Shown: in pieces, positions 1 to 7,706 of the stretch | Numbering within the stretch: position 1 is the first letter of the stretch | How the letters are laid out: each line of letters opens with the position of its first letter | NCBI RefSeq assembly: GCF_016055025.1 | Contig: NZ_JAECVW010000014.1 | Reading direction: 5' to 3' (one strand) | DNA: 45,328 nucleotides | DNA from: Thermoactinomyces intermedius | GTDB taxonomy: Bacteria > Bacillota > Bacilli > Thermoactinomycetales > Thermoactinomycetaceae | Notes under the pieces: generated by a model | Seen by the model: only the letters and a program-made list of their open reading frames with translations | What the model was told of the DNA's origin: nothing | Databases searched by the model: none | Position numbers and translations under genes: made by a program

Positions 1-184
<184 letters not shown>

Positions 185-261
185 AAGGAGCTCATTTCGA
201 GCAAAAACGATTTTTTCAAAGAGTCATGTCTCACACTCTTTGGTTTTCAGGGAACACTGGG

Positions 262-300
262 AAAAGCCCCGCAGACCGTGGTCTGCGGGGCTTTTTGTTT
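262..300 (+). terminator. Intrinsic terminator directly after 16S rRNA
   Basis: A perfect 15-bp stem (262-276 with 281-295), loop CGTG, runs into CTTTTTGTTT. A shorter hairpin (217-224 with 235-242) lies between it and the 16S end, in sequence resembling the start of a normal 16S-23S spacer. Together they imply that transcription of this 16S copy stops before any 23S gene. Confidence 0.9.
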
Positions 301-404
301 GCGACGGGTTGCCTTTTGAAACAAAAAGGAAAGATACCTCCTGAAACGGGGTATGCTAAAATGAAGAGATACTGGGAAAATGATTGGAAGACGAGGTGTT
401 TCAA

Positions 405-869
405 ATGGTCAGGCGGGCAAGAAGAGGAAAAAAAGAACAAGAAGAACAGAAAAAAAAGTTATCCCCGCGTCAATATCATGTCACTCAGGAAAATGGAACC
501 GAACCTCCTTTTCAAAATGAATACTGGAATCATGAAGAAGAAGGAATCTATGTGGATGTGGTTTCGGGCGAACCGCTTTTCAGTTCATTGGACAAATTTG
601 ATGCCGGATGCGGTTGGCCCAGTTTTACCAAGCCGATTCATGAAGATCAGATAGTGGAAAAGGAAGATTACAGTCACAACATGATCCGTACCGAAGTGAG
701 AAGCCGGGAAGGAGATTCCCATTTGGGACATGTGTTTAATGACGGGCCGCTGCCGACAGGGCTTCGCTATTGCATCAACTCGGCAGCTTTAAGGTTTATC
801 CCGAAAAAAGACTTGGAAAAAGAAGGTTATGGGGAATACCTGTCCCTGTTTGACAAAAAGGATTCATGA
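405..869 (+). CDS. msrB: Peptide methionine-R-sulfoxide reductase MsrB
   Basis: Reduces the R epimer of methionine sulfoxide in oxidised proteins, a cytoplasmic repair enzyme recycled by thioredoxin. The 154-residue product carries the MsrB core: QENGTEPPFQNEYW at about 28-41, FDAGCGWPSF at 65-74, SHLGHVFNDGP around 105-115 and the catalytic RYCINSAALRF, with active-site Cys at 123. Cys69 in the GCGWPSF loop is the likely resolving cysteine. ATG 405 was chosen because GAGGTG lies six bases upstream; a TTG at 384 in the same frame would add seven residues but has no convincing ribosome-binding site. The first 20 residues are very rich in Lys, Arg and Glu. The gene stands alone and converges on pepF across a shared terminator. 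Confidence 0.93.
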   Translation: MVRRARRGKKEQEEQKKKLSPRQYHVTQENGTEPPFQNEYWNHEEEGIYVDVVSGEPLFSSLDKFDAGCGWPSFTKPIHEDQIVEKEDYSHNMIRTEVRSREGDSHLGHVFNDGPLPTGLRYCINSAALRFIPKKDLEKEGYGEYLSLFDKKDS

Positions 870-874
870 CAAAG

Positions 875-911
875 AAAAAAGCGTTTGCCGGTTCCGGCAA
901 ACGCTTTTTTT
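875..911. terminator. Bidirectional terminator between msrB and pepF
   Basis: A perfect 16-bp stem (875-890 with 895-910) with loop GTTC has six A's on the left and seven T's on the right. It can therefore stop transcription from both converging genes, msrB from the left and pepF from the right. Confidence 0.92.
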
Positions 912-917
912 GTGACA

Positions 918-2732
918 TTAAGATTGGGCCAGCAGTTTTTCCAATTCATCCAGTTTCTCTTCAAAAACGTTCAGGGCTTGTTGAATCGGTTCCGGTGAAG
1001 TCATGTCGACACCGGCTTTTTTCAATACTTCAATGGGATAGTCGGAACTTCCGGCTTTCAAGAAGGAAAGATAACGGGAGACGGCCGGTTTTCCTTCCCG
1101 CAGGATTTGCCCCGACAATGCCGCCGCGGCACTGAATCCGGTCGCATATTGGTAAACATAATAGTTGTAATAGAAGTGCGGGATGCGGGCCCATTCCAAA
1201 CCGATTTCCTCATCGCTGATCATGTCGTTGCCGTGATATTTTTTGTTCAAATCATAGTACAACGAGGTGAGCAATTCCGGTGTCAGTGCTTCTTTTGCCT
1301 TCGCTTTTTGGTGAATGAGATGTTCAAATTCGGCAAACATGGTTTGGCGGAAAACCGTTGCCCGGAAGCCGTCGAGATAATGGTTCAAGAGATACAGACG
1401 CTTTTGTTTGTCGTCGGTTTGTTTGAGCAAATAATCATTGAGCAAGGCTTCATTGCAAGTCGATGCCACTTCCGCAACAAAAATGGAATAGTTGCCATAG
1501 ACAAACGGTTGGTTTCTGTTGGTGTAATAACTGTGGAGGGAGTGCCCCAGTTCATGTACCAGTGTGAACAAGCTGTCAATGCTGTCCTGCCAGTTCATCA
1601 GGATGTAGGGGGCCGTTCCGTAAGCTCCTGAAGAATAGGCGCCGCTTCGTTTTCCTTTGTTCTCATAAACATCGATCCACCGATTGTCAAAAGCCTCTTT
1701 CAGGATGGATACATATTCCTCGCCCATGACACTTAACGCATCGAGCACAATTTTTTGTGCATCCGGGTAGGAAATTTTAAAAGAAGATTCTTCCACCAAC
1801 GGGGTGTAAATGTCGTACATGTGCATTTCTTCCAAGCCCAGTGCTTTTTTGCGGATGCGCATATACCGGTGCAGCAAGGGCAAATTTTGGTTGACGGTAT
1901 CCACCAATTGATCATAGACGGTTTCAGGTATGCTGTTCCGGCTTAAAGCGGCATGCCGTGCCGAATCATAGCCGCGGACTTCTGCATAAAAATTATTTTT
2001 CTTGATGGCCCCGCTTAAGGTGCTGGCAAAAGTGTTTTTATATTTGTCGTATGTGGAGTATACGGCATGAAACGCGTCTTTTCTGACGCGGCGGTCCGGG
2101 CTTTCCATCAATTTCGTGTACCGGCCGTGTGTCACTTTGACTTCTTCCCCGTTTTCATCCCGGATCGAGGGAAACTCCAAGTCTGCATTGTTCAGCATGC
2201 CGAAGGTGTTGGCGGAGGCCCCCAGGACTTCACCGGCTTGGGCTAGGAGTTTTTCTTCTTTTTCCGATAAAACATAGGGACGCTTTTTGTTTAACTCTTC
2301 CAGAGCGTGTTTGTATACCTGCAATTCTTCGTTTTCTTCCAAAAAACGCGTGATTTTCTCTTCGGGGATGGAAAGGATCTCCGGAGTGATGAAGGACAAG
2401 GCTCCGGAAACTTCCGTATACAAACTTTTTGCGCGGTCATTGAGGGCTTGATAAAAGGATTGGGTGGTGTCCTGATCAAACCGCATATGCGCATATGTAT
2501 AAAGTTTGTCAAGTTTGTAGAGCAATTGATCCTGGAATTTCAGCGCTTTTAACAAATCCTCAGCAGACCGTCCGAGCTTCCCTTTGAACCGGCTGATCTC
2601 AGGGATCATTTGTTTGATGTTTTGATATTCTTCTTCCCATTTCTCATCGTTTTCAAAAATATCTTCAAGACGCCATTTATATTCATCCGGAATTTCTGAG
2701 CGAAGAGGAAGTTTGGATGAGGATTGGGTCAT
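918..2732 (-). CDS. pepF: Oligoendopeptidase F (M3 family zinc metallopeptidase)
   Basis: Cytoplasmic zinc peptidase that cleaves short and medium peptides. The 604-residue length is normal for the PepF/M3B family. The zinc site is clear: HELGH at residues 393-397 within TLVHELGHSLHSYY, with the third ligand Glu421 in FVAEVAST. The N-terminal half is the helical cap typical of the family and begins near EIPDEYKWRLEDIF. The start ATG is preceded by AAGGAGGT at good spacing. There is no signal peptide, which fits an intracellular role. It is transcribed alone on the minus strand, divergently from the Hsp20 gene. Substrate range cannot be read from sequence. Confidence 0.95.
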   Translation of the reverse strand: MTQSSSKLPLRSEIPDEYKWRLEDIFENDEKWEEEYQNIKQMIPEISRFKGKLGRSAEDLLKALKFQDQLLYKLDKLYTYAHMRFDQDTTQSFYQALNDRAKSLYTEVSGALSFITPEILSIPEEKITRFLEENEELQVYKHALEELNKKRPYVLSEKEEKLLAQAGEVLGASANTFGMLNNADLEFPSIRDENGEEVKVTHGRYTKLMESPDRRVRKDAFHAVYSTYDKYKNTFASTLSGAIKKNNFYAEVRGYDSARHAALSRNSIPETVYDQLVDTVNQNLPLLHRYMRIRKKALGLEEMHMYDIYTPLVEESSFKISYPDAQKIVLDALSVMGEEYVSILKEAFDNRWIDVYENKGKRSGAYSSGAYGTAPYILMNWQDSIDSLFTLVHELGHSLHSYYTNRNQPFVYGNYSIFVAEVASTCNEALLNDYLLKQTDDKQKRLYLLNHYLDGFRATVFRQTMFAEFEHLIHQKAKAKEALTPELLTSLYYDLNKKYHGNDMISDEEIGLEWARIPHFYYNYYVYQYATGFSAAAALSGQILREGKPAVSRYLSFLKAGSSDYPIEVLKKAGVDMTSPEPIQQALNVFEEKLDELEKLLAQS

Positions 2733-2765
2733 GATTATACCTCCTTAATCAGTTCTGTATTCTCC

Positions 2766-2794
2766 ATTATACTACTCGGCCGGGGAATTCAGAA
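2766..2794 (-). promoter_or_regulatory. Probable sigma-A promoter of pepF
   Basis: On the minus strand, TATAAT (2766-2771) lies 17 bases from a weak -35-like TTCTGA (2789-2794). It sits about 35 bases upstream of the pepF start codon. The -35 match is poor, so the call rests mostly on the perfect -10. Confidence 0.45.
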
Positions 2795-2880
2795 ACCATT
2801 CCTTTTATTGGGTTGTGTATAATTTTTTTTATTAATTTGCATAATATTGGGGTGATCATCATGAAAGGGAGGTACAAGAA

Positions 2881-3351
2881 GTGAGCAATCTGGAGCGTTT
2901 CAGAAGCCGGAGAAATCTTTACAACCCGGTACATCCTTTGTCACAAATCCATTCGGAAATCAACCGCACATTTGAACGTTTTTTTGAAAATCCGATCTGG
3001 AATGAGTCGATGCCAAAAATGCCCGCCATCAACATGAAAGAGGAAGGGAACCAGTATGTCATCGAGGCGGAAATGCCCGGCCTCAGGGATGAAGATGTTG
3101 AAATAGAGGTGCACGGCGGACAATTAACGATCAAAGGGGAACGGAAACAAGAATCGAAAAAAGAAGGAGAGCACATGTATATTGAAGAGAGGAGTTATGG
3201 TTCGTTTTACCGGACCGTCACCCTTCCGCAGGATGCCAACTTGGATCATATCACAGCCGATTATGAAAACGGGCTTCTCATAATCACGATTCCGAAGGAT
3301 CCGGAAAAAGAACCGAAGAGAATTAAAATCAACCGGAAACCTTCTTCATGA
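2881..3351 (+). CDS. Small heat-shock protein, Hsp20/alpha-crystallin family
   Basis: ATP-independent holdase that keeps unfolding proteins soluble until other chaperones act. The 156-residue product has an Arg/Phe-rich N-terminal arm, an alpha-crystallin domain from about residue 47 to 145 (IEAEMPGLRDEDVEIEV, then LPQDANLDHITADYENGLLIITIPK) and a C-terminal I-x-I anchor (RIKIN), the peptide that docks between dimers to build the oligomer. GTG is the start, with GGGAGGT seven bases upstream. An ATG further upstream ends after seven codons, so it cannot be the start. The gene is followed by its own terminator. No HrcA CIRCE repeat is visible upstream. Confidence 0.93.
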   Translation: MSNLERFRSRRNLYNPVHPLSQIHSEINRTFERFFENPIWNESMPKMPAINMKEEGNQYVIEAEMPGLRDEDVEIEVHGGQLTIKGERKQESKKEGEHMYIEERSYGSFYRTVTLPQDANLDHITADYENGLLIITIPKDPEKEPKRIKINRKPSS

Positions 3352-3379
3352 TCGTGCGGGAAAAATGAAAAAAACCAAC

Positions 3380-3409
3380 GGGGCCGTATGGGACACGGCC
3401 CTTTTTTTT
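3380..3409 (+). terminator. Intrinsic terminator after hsp20
   Basis: A GC-rich hairpin (GGGCCGT with ACGGCCC, loop of about seven bases) is followed by eight T's at 3402-3409. Confidence 0.88.
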
Positions 3410-3528
3410 GGAAAGAAGCCGGCACCGGGTTCCTCCTAATTTTTCCCGGATGGAGATGTGAGTAATCAGAGAAGGATGATCGCATACTATCACCAAATCC
3501 ATTTCAATTTCAGGAAGGTGTAAGGATT

Positions 3529-3822
3529 ATGCAAAATGTTGAAAACATGGAAAACGTTCTTTCCTACATTCATTCCGAGCTGAACCGCATTGAAACGATG
3601 GCGGGTACATTGGCCACAATTGAACAGGACCATTACCGGAAGCTGACGAATTTCGATCATCGCAAATTGGTGGATATTGCGGTCGAAGAACAGAATGCCG
3701 CCCGTCAGTTGGGAACGGTCAAGCAAATGTGCTTGTCGATGGCGCAAAAAATTGAAGAACTTCAAAATTCGTTGGGGCAGGGTGAAGCCAAGGAGCGTGT
3801 CCATCGTGCTGAAGTTCATTGA
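3529..3822 (+). CDS. Small helical protein of unknown function, overlapping the FMN enzyme gene
   Basis: I do not recognise this 97-residue protein. It starts at ATG behind an AGGAAGGTG-type site and looks fully helical and charged, with heptad-like hydrophobics in the first 40 residues and again around residues 63-82 (GTVKQMCLSMAQKIEEL). It has no signal peptide, no membrane segment and only one Cys. Its last 17 bases overlap the predicted start of the glutamate-synthase-like gene, which suggests translational coupling and perhaps a physical partnership. The ribosome-binding site, the clean tight overlap and the lack of any competing gene on the other strand support it as a real gene. Confidence 0.7.
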   Translation: MQNVENMENVLSYIHSELNRIETMAGTLATIEQDHYRKLTNFDHRKLVDIAVEEQNAARQLGTVKQMCLSMAQKIEELQNSLGQGEAKERVHRAEVH

Positions 3823-5230
3823 AAGGATGATCCGGTCCGCCATTGACCGGTCTGTCGATCAAGCGTTGACCAGGATGATCCGGGACCAATATACCGAGAA
3901 TTTGTTTGAAATGGTGCCGGCCTCGAAAAAGGTGGGGGTGACCAACCTCATGGAAATCACCATGAGGGCCAATCAGGGCACACCCATCTCCCGACCCTTG
4001 GGAACCCCTGTTCCTATGTCCCCGTGGGAAAAAATCTTGTTCAATCCGGTTCACCTGTTCCGCTTTCCCACTCCGGAAAACGTCGGAATCAACACTTCGG
4101 TCACGATTGGACAGCGGGCCAAAAAACCATTGACGATTTCCATTCCGATCATGATTGCAGGCATGTCCTTCGGCGGTGCGTTAAGCAAAAAAACCAAAAT
4201 TGCCCTCGCCAAAGCTGCCACCAAGGTGGGGACCGCGACCAATTCGGGGGAAGCGGGGCTCATGAAAGAGGAAAGGGAAGCGGCCGGTTTGTTTATCGGA
4301 CAGTATAACCGGGGCGGATGGATGAACGATCCGAAAAAGTACAAAGCCTTGGATGCGATCGAGATTCAACTGGGGCAGGGGGCCCAAGGATCTGCTTCGC
4401 AGCGGACGGCCGCCCATAACATCGGCGAGGACTTCAGGGAAGTTTATGAGTTGCAACCCGGGGAAGATGCGGTGATCCATTCCCGGCTGCCCGGGGTCAA
4501 TGGCAAGGAAGAGTTTGTCCAACTGGTCCGCAGACTGAAAGAGGAAACCGGGGTGCCGGTGGGACTGAAAATTGCTGCGACGCATCATCTTGAAAAAGAG
4601 TTGCAAATCGCCGTGGAAGCCGGAGTGGATTTTGTCACCGTTGACGGAGCCGAAGGCGGAACGCACGGGGGTGCACCCACTTTGCAGGATGATGTCGGAT
4701 TGCCCACCCTCTTTGCCATTACAAGAGCATCCGAATTTCTTGCCCGAAAAAAGGTGAAACAGGATATTCAACTGATTGCCACAGGAGGATTGGTCACTCC
4801 CGGACGAATGCTGAAAGCCATCGCCTTGGGAGCCGATTGTGTGTATATCGGAACGGCGGCCTTGATGGCCTTGGCCAGCGAACAAATGGTCAAATCCGTA
4901 CCCTTTGAACCTCCCACCAGCTTGTTGGTTTATTCGGGGAAAATGACCGACCAATTGGATGTGGACCAGGCGGCCATGAATCTGGTCCGTTATTTGAATG
5001 CTTGCGTGCGGGAAATGGAGCTCGTTTTGATATCGCTTGGAAAAACGGCTGTTGCCGATTTGACCAAATCGGATTTATGTACCATGGATCCTTTTATTGC
5101 CAAAGCAACGGGCATTGAGTTGGGCTATGTTGCCCCCGAAGACCAATCCCGCTTTTTTGAAGAAACCAACCCCTTGTTTTCCGTTCCACGGGACCGGGAG
5201 TTTGAAACCGGGCCGTTTGTCAGCCATTGA
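3806..5230 (+). CDS. Glutamate-synthase-like FMN-binding protein without the Fe-S cysteines
   Basis: TIM-barrel FMN protein related to the synthase domain of glutamate synthase large subunits and to stand-alone archaeal-type or YerD-like proteins. Recognisable stretches include IPIMIAGMSFGGALSK, a GEAGL loop, QLGQGAQGS, VDFVTVDGAEGGTHGGAP, and LIATGGLVTPGRMLKAIALG followed by ADCVYIGTAALMA (phosphate-binding end of the barrel). Glutamate synthase has a [3Fe-4S] cluster of three Cys just after this last motif. Here that segment reads ALASEQMVKSVPFEP and has no Cys. The glutaminase domain is also absent. GTG 3806 was chosen (474 aa) because AAGGAG lies ten bases upstream; ATG 3827 is an alternative. 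It is likely an oxidoreductase or transferase using FMN, but the substrate is unknown. Confidence 0.8.
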   Translation: MLKFIERMIRSAIDRSVDQALTRMIRDQYTENLFEMVPASKKVGVTNLMEITMRANQGTPISRPLGTPVPMSPWEKILFNPVHLFRFPTPENVGINTSVTIGQRAKKPLTISIPIMIAGMSFGGALSKKTKIALAKAATKVGTATNSGEAGLMKEEREAAGLFIGQYNRGGWMNDPKKYKALDAIEIQLGQGAQGSASQRTAAHNIGEDFREVYELQPGEDAVIHSRLPGVNGKEEFVQLVRRLKEETGVPVGLKIAATHHLEKELQIAVEAGVDFVTVDGAEGGTHGGAPTLQDDVGLPTLFAITRASEFLARKKVKQDIQLIATGGLVTPGRMLKAIALGADCVYIGTAALMALASEQMVKSVPFEPPTSLLVYSGKMTDQLDVDQAAMNLVRYLNACVREMELVLISLGKTAVADLTKSDLCTMDPFIAKATGIELGYVAPEDQSRFFEETNPLFSVPRDREFETGPFVSH

Positions 5231-5246
5231 GAGATAAAAAATGCAT

Positions 5247-5283
5247 CCCGGGGATACCGGCTTTTTCTGCCCCGGTCCCCGGG
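5247..5283 (+). other. GC-rich hairpin after the FMN enzyme gene
   Basis: CCCGGGG (5247-5253) pairs with CCCCGGG (5277-5283), and ACCGG with CCGGT inside it, leaving a two-base bulge and a T-rich loop. It sits just after the stop codon where a terminator is expected, but no T tract follows. It may mark the transcript end or protect it from decay. Confidence 0.5.
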
Positions 5284-5332
5284 AAGAGGGACAAAAGCGG
5301 TTCGTTAAGGAAAAAGGAGCCGGCAAAGGCAA

Positions 5333-5362
5333 TTGCTTCTTTTTTGGTGATTGTGTTATAAT
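5333..5362 (+). promoter_or_regulatory. Probable sigma-A promoter of the rimP-nusA-infB operon
   Basis: A perfect TATAAT (5357-5362) with a half-matching TTGCTT (5333-5338) 18 bases upstream. It lies just before the conserved leader hairpin of this operon, leaving roughly 35 bases of transcript before the hairpin. Confidence 0.65.
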
Positions 5363-5400
5363 CACTTTGGCTATACTTATTGTAGATACATCTTGCGAGT

Positions 5401-5435
5401 GCAAAGAGTGGGTGGAAGCCCACTCTTTGCGTTTT
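5401..5435 (+). promoter_or_regulatory. Leader hairpin of the rimP-nusA operon, likely NusA-responsive attenuator
   Basis: A perfect 12-bp stem, GCAAAGAGTGGG (5401-5412) with CCCACTCTTTGC (5419-5430), has a six-base loop and is followed by GTTTTGTTG, a T tract broken by G. Similar hairpins sit in front of rimP in many Firmicutes. In B. subtilis, NusA is reported to control its own operon by stimulating termination in the leader. A strong stem with an interrupted T tract is what a NusA-dependent terminator would look like. Confidence 0.65.
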
Positions 5436-5475
5436 GTTGCAGGTGTTTGAATTAGCCAAATAAGGAGGGTTGGCT

Positions 5476-5937
5476 TTGAGCCGACAAATTACAGAAGCCG
5501 TACAACAACTTGCCCGGCCGATTGTGGAAAAAGAAGGTTTGGAACTGGTCGATATCGAGTATAAAAAAGAAGGGCCAAATTGGTTTTTGCGCATTTTCAT
5601 CGACCGGGAAGACGGGGGAGTTGATTTGGATGATTGCACCCGGATCAGTGAGATAGTGGGGGAAAAGCTGGACGAAGAAGACCCGGTGCCAGGGGCGTAT
5701 ATTCTGGAAGTGTCATCACCGGGTGCGGAAAGGCCGCTGACCAAGGAGAAGGATTTCCAAAAAGCTGTCGGTAAAAATGTATATATTACCACGTACGAAC
5801 CCATTGAAGGCCAAAAAGTGTTTGAAGGGGTTTTGCACCAATTTGACGGTACCACCCTTACGGTCCATGAGAAGAAGAAGACATTTGAGATTCCACTCGA
5901 GAAGGTGGCCAAAGCACGATTAAGCGTCGTTTTTTAA
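5476..5937 (+). CDS. rimP: Ribosome maturation factor RimP
   Basis: Assists assembly of the 30S ribosomal subunit in the cytoplasm. The product has the two RimP domains: an N-terminal alpha/beta domain with GLELVDIEYKKEGPNWFLRIFID, the conserved DLDDCTRISEIVG helix and YILEVSSPGAERPL, then an SH3-like barrel from about residue 90 to the end. TTG 5476 was chosen as start because AAGGAGGG ends six bases upstream; the TTG at 5470 abuts the ribosome-binding site and is unlikely. The product is 153 aa, normal for the family. It is the first gene of the operon, just downstream of the leader hairpin and 21 bases ahead of nusA. Confidence 0.95.
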   Translation: MSRQITEAVQQLARPIVEKEGLELVDIEYKKEGPNWFLRIFIDREDGGVDLDDCTRISEIVGEKLDEEDPVPGAYILEVSSPGAERPLTKEKDFQKAVGKNVYITTYEPIEGQKVFEGVLHQFDGTTLTVHEKKKTFEIPLEKVAKARLSVVF

Positions 5938-5958
5938 CGCGAAGGGAGGATTAGGCCG

Positions 5959-7089
5959 ATGAATGCCGAGTTCATCGAGGCCCTTGATCAATTAGAAAAA
6001 GAAAAAGGGATCAGTAAAGATATTTTGATTGAAGCGATTGAAGCTGCATTGATATCTGGATATAAGCGCAACTTTCATTCTGCACAAAACGTACGGGTAG
6101 ATGTGAACAGACAGACCGGACAGGTGCGTGTGTTTGCCCGCAAAACCGTCGTGGATGAGGTCGTCGACTCCCGCTTGGAAATTTCATTGGATGCGGCCCG
6201 GGAAATCGACCCCAACTATCAATTGGGCGATATTGTGGAGATCGAAGTCACGCCGGCAGACTTTGGCCGGATTGCGGCTCAAACGGCGAAGCAGGTGGTG
6301 ACGCAACGCATCCGGGAAGCGGAACGGTCAGCCATTTACGAAGATTTTGTGGACCGGGAAGAAGACATTGTCACCGGGATTGTGCAAAGAGCCGACAACC
6401 GTTACTATTACGTGGACCTTGGCCGGGTGGAAGCCTTGCTGCCCCACAATGAAGTCATCGCCGGGGAGCGGTTCAGCCACGGGGATCGTGTGAAAGTTTA
6501 CATAACCCGGGTGGAAAAATCGACGAAAGGTCCGCAGATTTTCTTGTCCCGCACCCATCCCGGATTGTTGAAAAGGTTGTTTGAATTGGAAGTTCCCGAA
6601 ATTTATGATGGCGTTGTGGAAATTAAATCGATTGCCCGTGAAGCGGGTCAACGTTCCAAAATTGCCGTGGCTTCGCACAATCCGGATGTGGATCCGGTTG
6701 GAGCCTGTGTGGGTCATCGCGGCTCCCGCGTGCAAACGGTGGTCAATGAACTGCGCGGTGAAAAAATCGATATCGTCCGTTGGTCTGACCGCATGGATGA
6801 GTTGATTGCCAATGCGCTCAGCCCGTCCAAAGTGATTTCCGTCACCATTTATGAAGAAGAAAAAATGGCCCGGGTGATTGTTCCCGATCACCAATTGTCG
6901 CTGGCGATCGGAAAAGAAGGACAAAACGCACGGCTGGCTGCAAAGCTCACCAATTGGAAGATTGACATCAAAAGCGAATCGGAAGCCGAAGAATTGGAAG
7001 AAGAAGCTGAAGATGAAATCCTGGATGAAGTCGAAGTTCCGGATGAAGATGCTTTATTAAATACCGATGGCAGTGAAGAGACCGAATAA
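5959..7089 (+). CDS. nusA: Transcription elongation/termination factor NusA
   Basis: Binds RNA polymerase and nascent RNA, stimulating pausing, intrinsic termination and antitermination on rRNA operons. The 376-residue protein has the N-terminal polymerase-binding domain (1-125), an S1 domain (about 130-200), and two KH domains (about 210-345, with VGACVGHRGSRVQTVVNEL in the first and LAIGKEGQNARLAAKLT in the second). It ends in an acidic tail of Glu and Asp. The C-terminal acidic repeats of E. coli NusA are absent, as usual in Firmicutes. A GAAGGGAGG site precedes the ATG. Confidence 0.97.
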   Translation: MNAEFIEALDQLEKEKGISKDILIEAIEAALISGYKRNFHSAQNVRVDVNRQTGQVRVFARKTVVDEVVDSRLEISLDAAREIDPNYQLGDIVEIEVTPADFGRIAAQTAKQVVTQRIREAERSAIYEDFVDREEDIVTGIVQRADNRYYYVDLGRVEALLPHNEVIAGERFSHGDRVKVYITRVEKSTKGPQIFLSRTHPGLLKRLFELEVPEIYDGVVEIKSIAREAGQRSKIAVASHNPDVDPVGACVGHRGSRVQTVVNELRGEKIDIVRWSDRMDELIANALSPSKVISVTIYEEEKMARVIVPDHQLSLAIGKEGQNARLAAKLTNWKIDIKSESEAEELEEEAEDEILDEVEVPDEDALLNTDGSEETE

Positions 7090-7120
7090 TTTCTTCCAAG
7101 GGGAGGGTTTTTGGCATAAG

Positions 7121-7399
7121 ATGAAACGGCGAAAGGTACCGATGCGTAAATGTGTGGCATCACAAGAAATGTTTCCGAAAAAGGAACTGATCCGGATCGT
7201 GAGAACGCCGGAAAATGAACTGGTCATCGACCCGACCGGAAAAAAATCCGGGCGCGGAGCGTATTTGTGCGCAAAAATGGAATATATCGATTTGGCACAA
7301 AAAAAGAAAGCTTTGGATCGCGCCCTCAAAGTGCAGGTTCCTTCCGAATTGTATGATCAACTTCGTGATTATGTAAGAGAGCATCAGGGAAATGAATAA
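7121..7399 (+). CDS. rnpM: RNase P modulator RnpM (YlxR family)
   Basis: Small RNA-binding protein of the YlxR family. Recent work in B. subtilis links it to RNase P, hence the name RnpM. The 92-residue product shows the signature VPMRKCVASQEMFPKKELIRIVR near the N-terminus and DPTGKKSGRGAYLC in the middle. ATG 7121 gives the family's usual length; the GGGGAGGG upstream is 13 bases away, a long spacing. The ATG at 7067 in the same frame would lie inside nusA and lacks a ribosome-binding site. The end overlaps ylxQ by eight bases. Confidence 0.9.
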   Translation: MKRRKVPMRKCVASQEMFPKKELIRIVRTPENELVIDPTGKKSGRGAYLCAKMEYIDLAQKKKALDRALKVQVPSELYDQLRDYVREHQGNE

Positions 7400-7691
7400 G
7401 TTTTTGCAACTGCTGGGGCTTGCGATGAGGGCCGGAAAAGTCGTTTCCGGAGAGGAATGGGTGATCCGGGAAATTCGCTCGGGAAAAGCGCAGTTGGTGA
7501 TCCTGGCCGAAGATGCGAAAAAAAACACGGAAAAAAAGGTCAGTGACAAATGTGATTCTTACAACGTTCCTTTGTTGCGATACGGTACCAGAAAAGAGCT
7601 GGGTAATGCGATTGGAAAAGAGACACGCGTGGTCATTGCAATTACGGACCGGGGGTTTGCCTGGTCATTCATGAAGCTCGGCAGTAAGTAA
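7392..7691 (+). CDS. ylxQ: L7Ae/L30e-family RNA-binding protein YlxQ
   Basis: A kink-turn-type RNA-binding protein of the L7Ae family whose exact target in bacteria is unsettled. The 99-residue product has the expected single domain: LGLAMRAGKVVSGEE at the start, a QLVILAEDAKKNT stretch at about 34-46, then VPLLRYGTRKELGNAIGK, and ends with VVIAITDRGFA. It overlaps rnpM by eight bases, so the two are probably translationally coupled. It always sits between rnpM and infB in Firmicutes, as here. Confidence 0.92.
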   Translation: MNKFLQLLGLAMRAGKVVSGEEWVIREIRSGKAQLVILAEDAKKNTEKKVSDKCDSYNVPLLRYGTRKELGNAIGKETRVVIAITDRGFAWSFMKLGSK

Positions 7692-7706
7692 CGGGGGTGA
7701 ATGGAT

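Noticed and set aside
185..404. Truncated tRNA or 23S fragment after 16S
   Set aside because: No cloverleaf or 23S 5' end is present; the sequence is a short spacer with a terminator.
4181..4954. Open frame of 257 aa opposite the FMN enzyme
   Set aside because: Antisense shadow; the plus-strand frame is clearly the gene.
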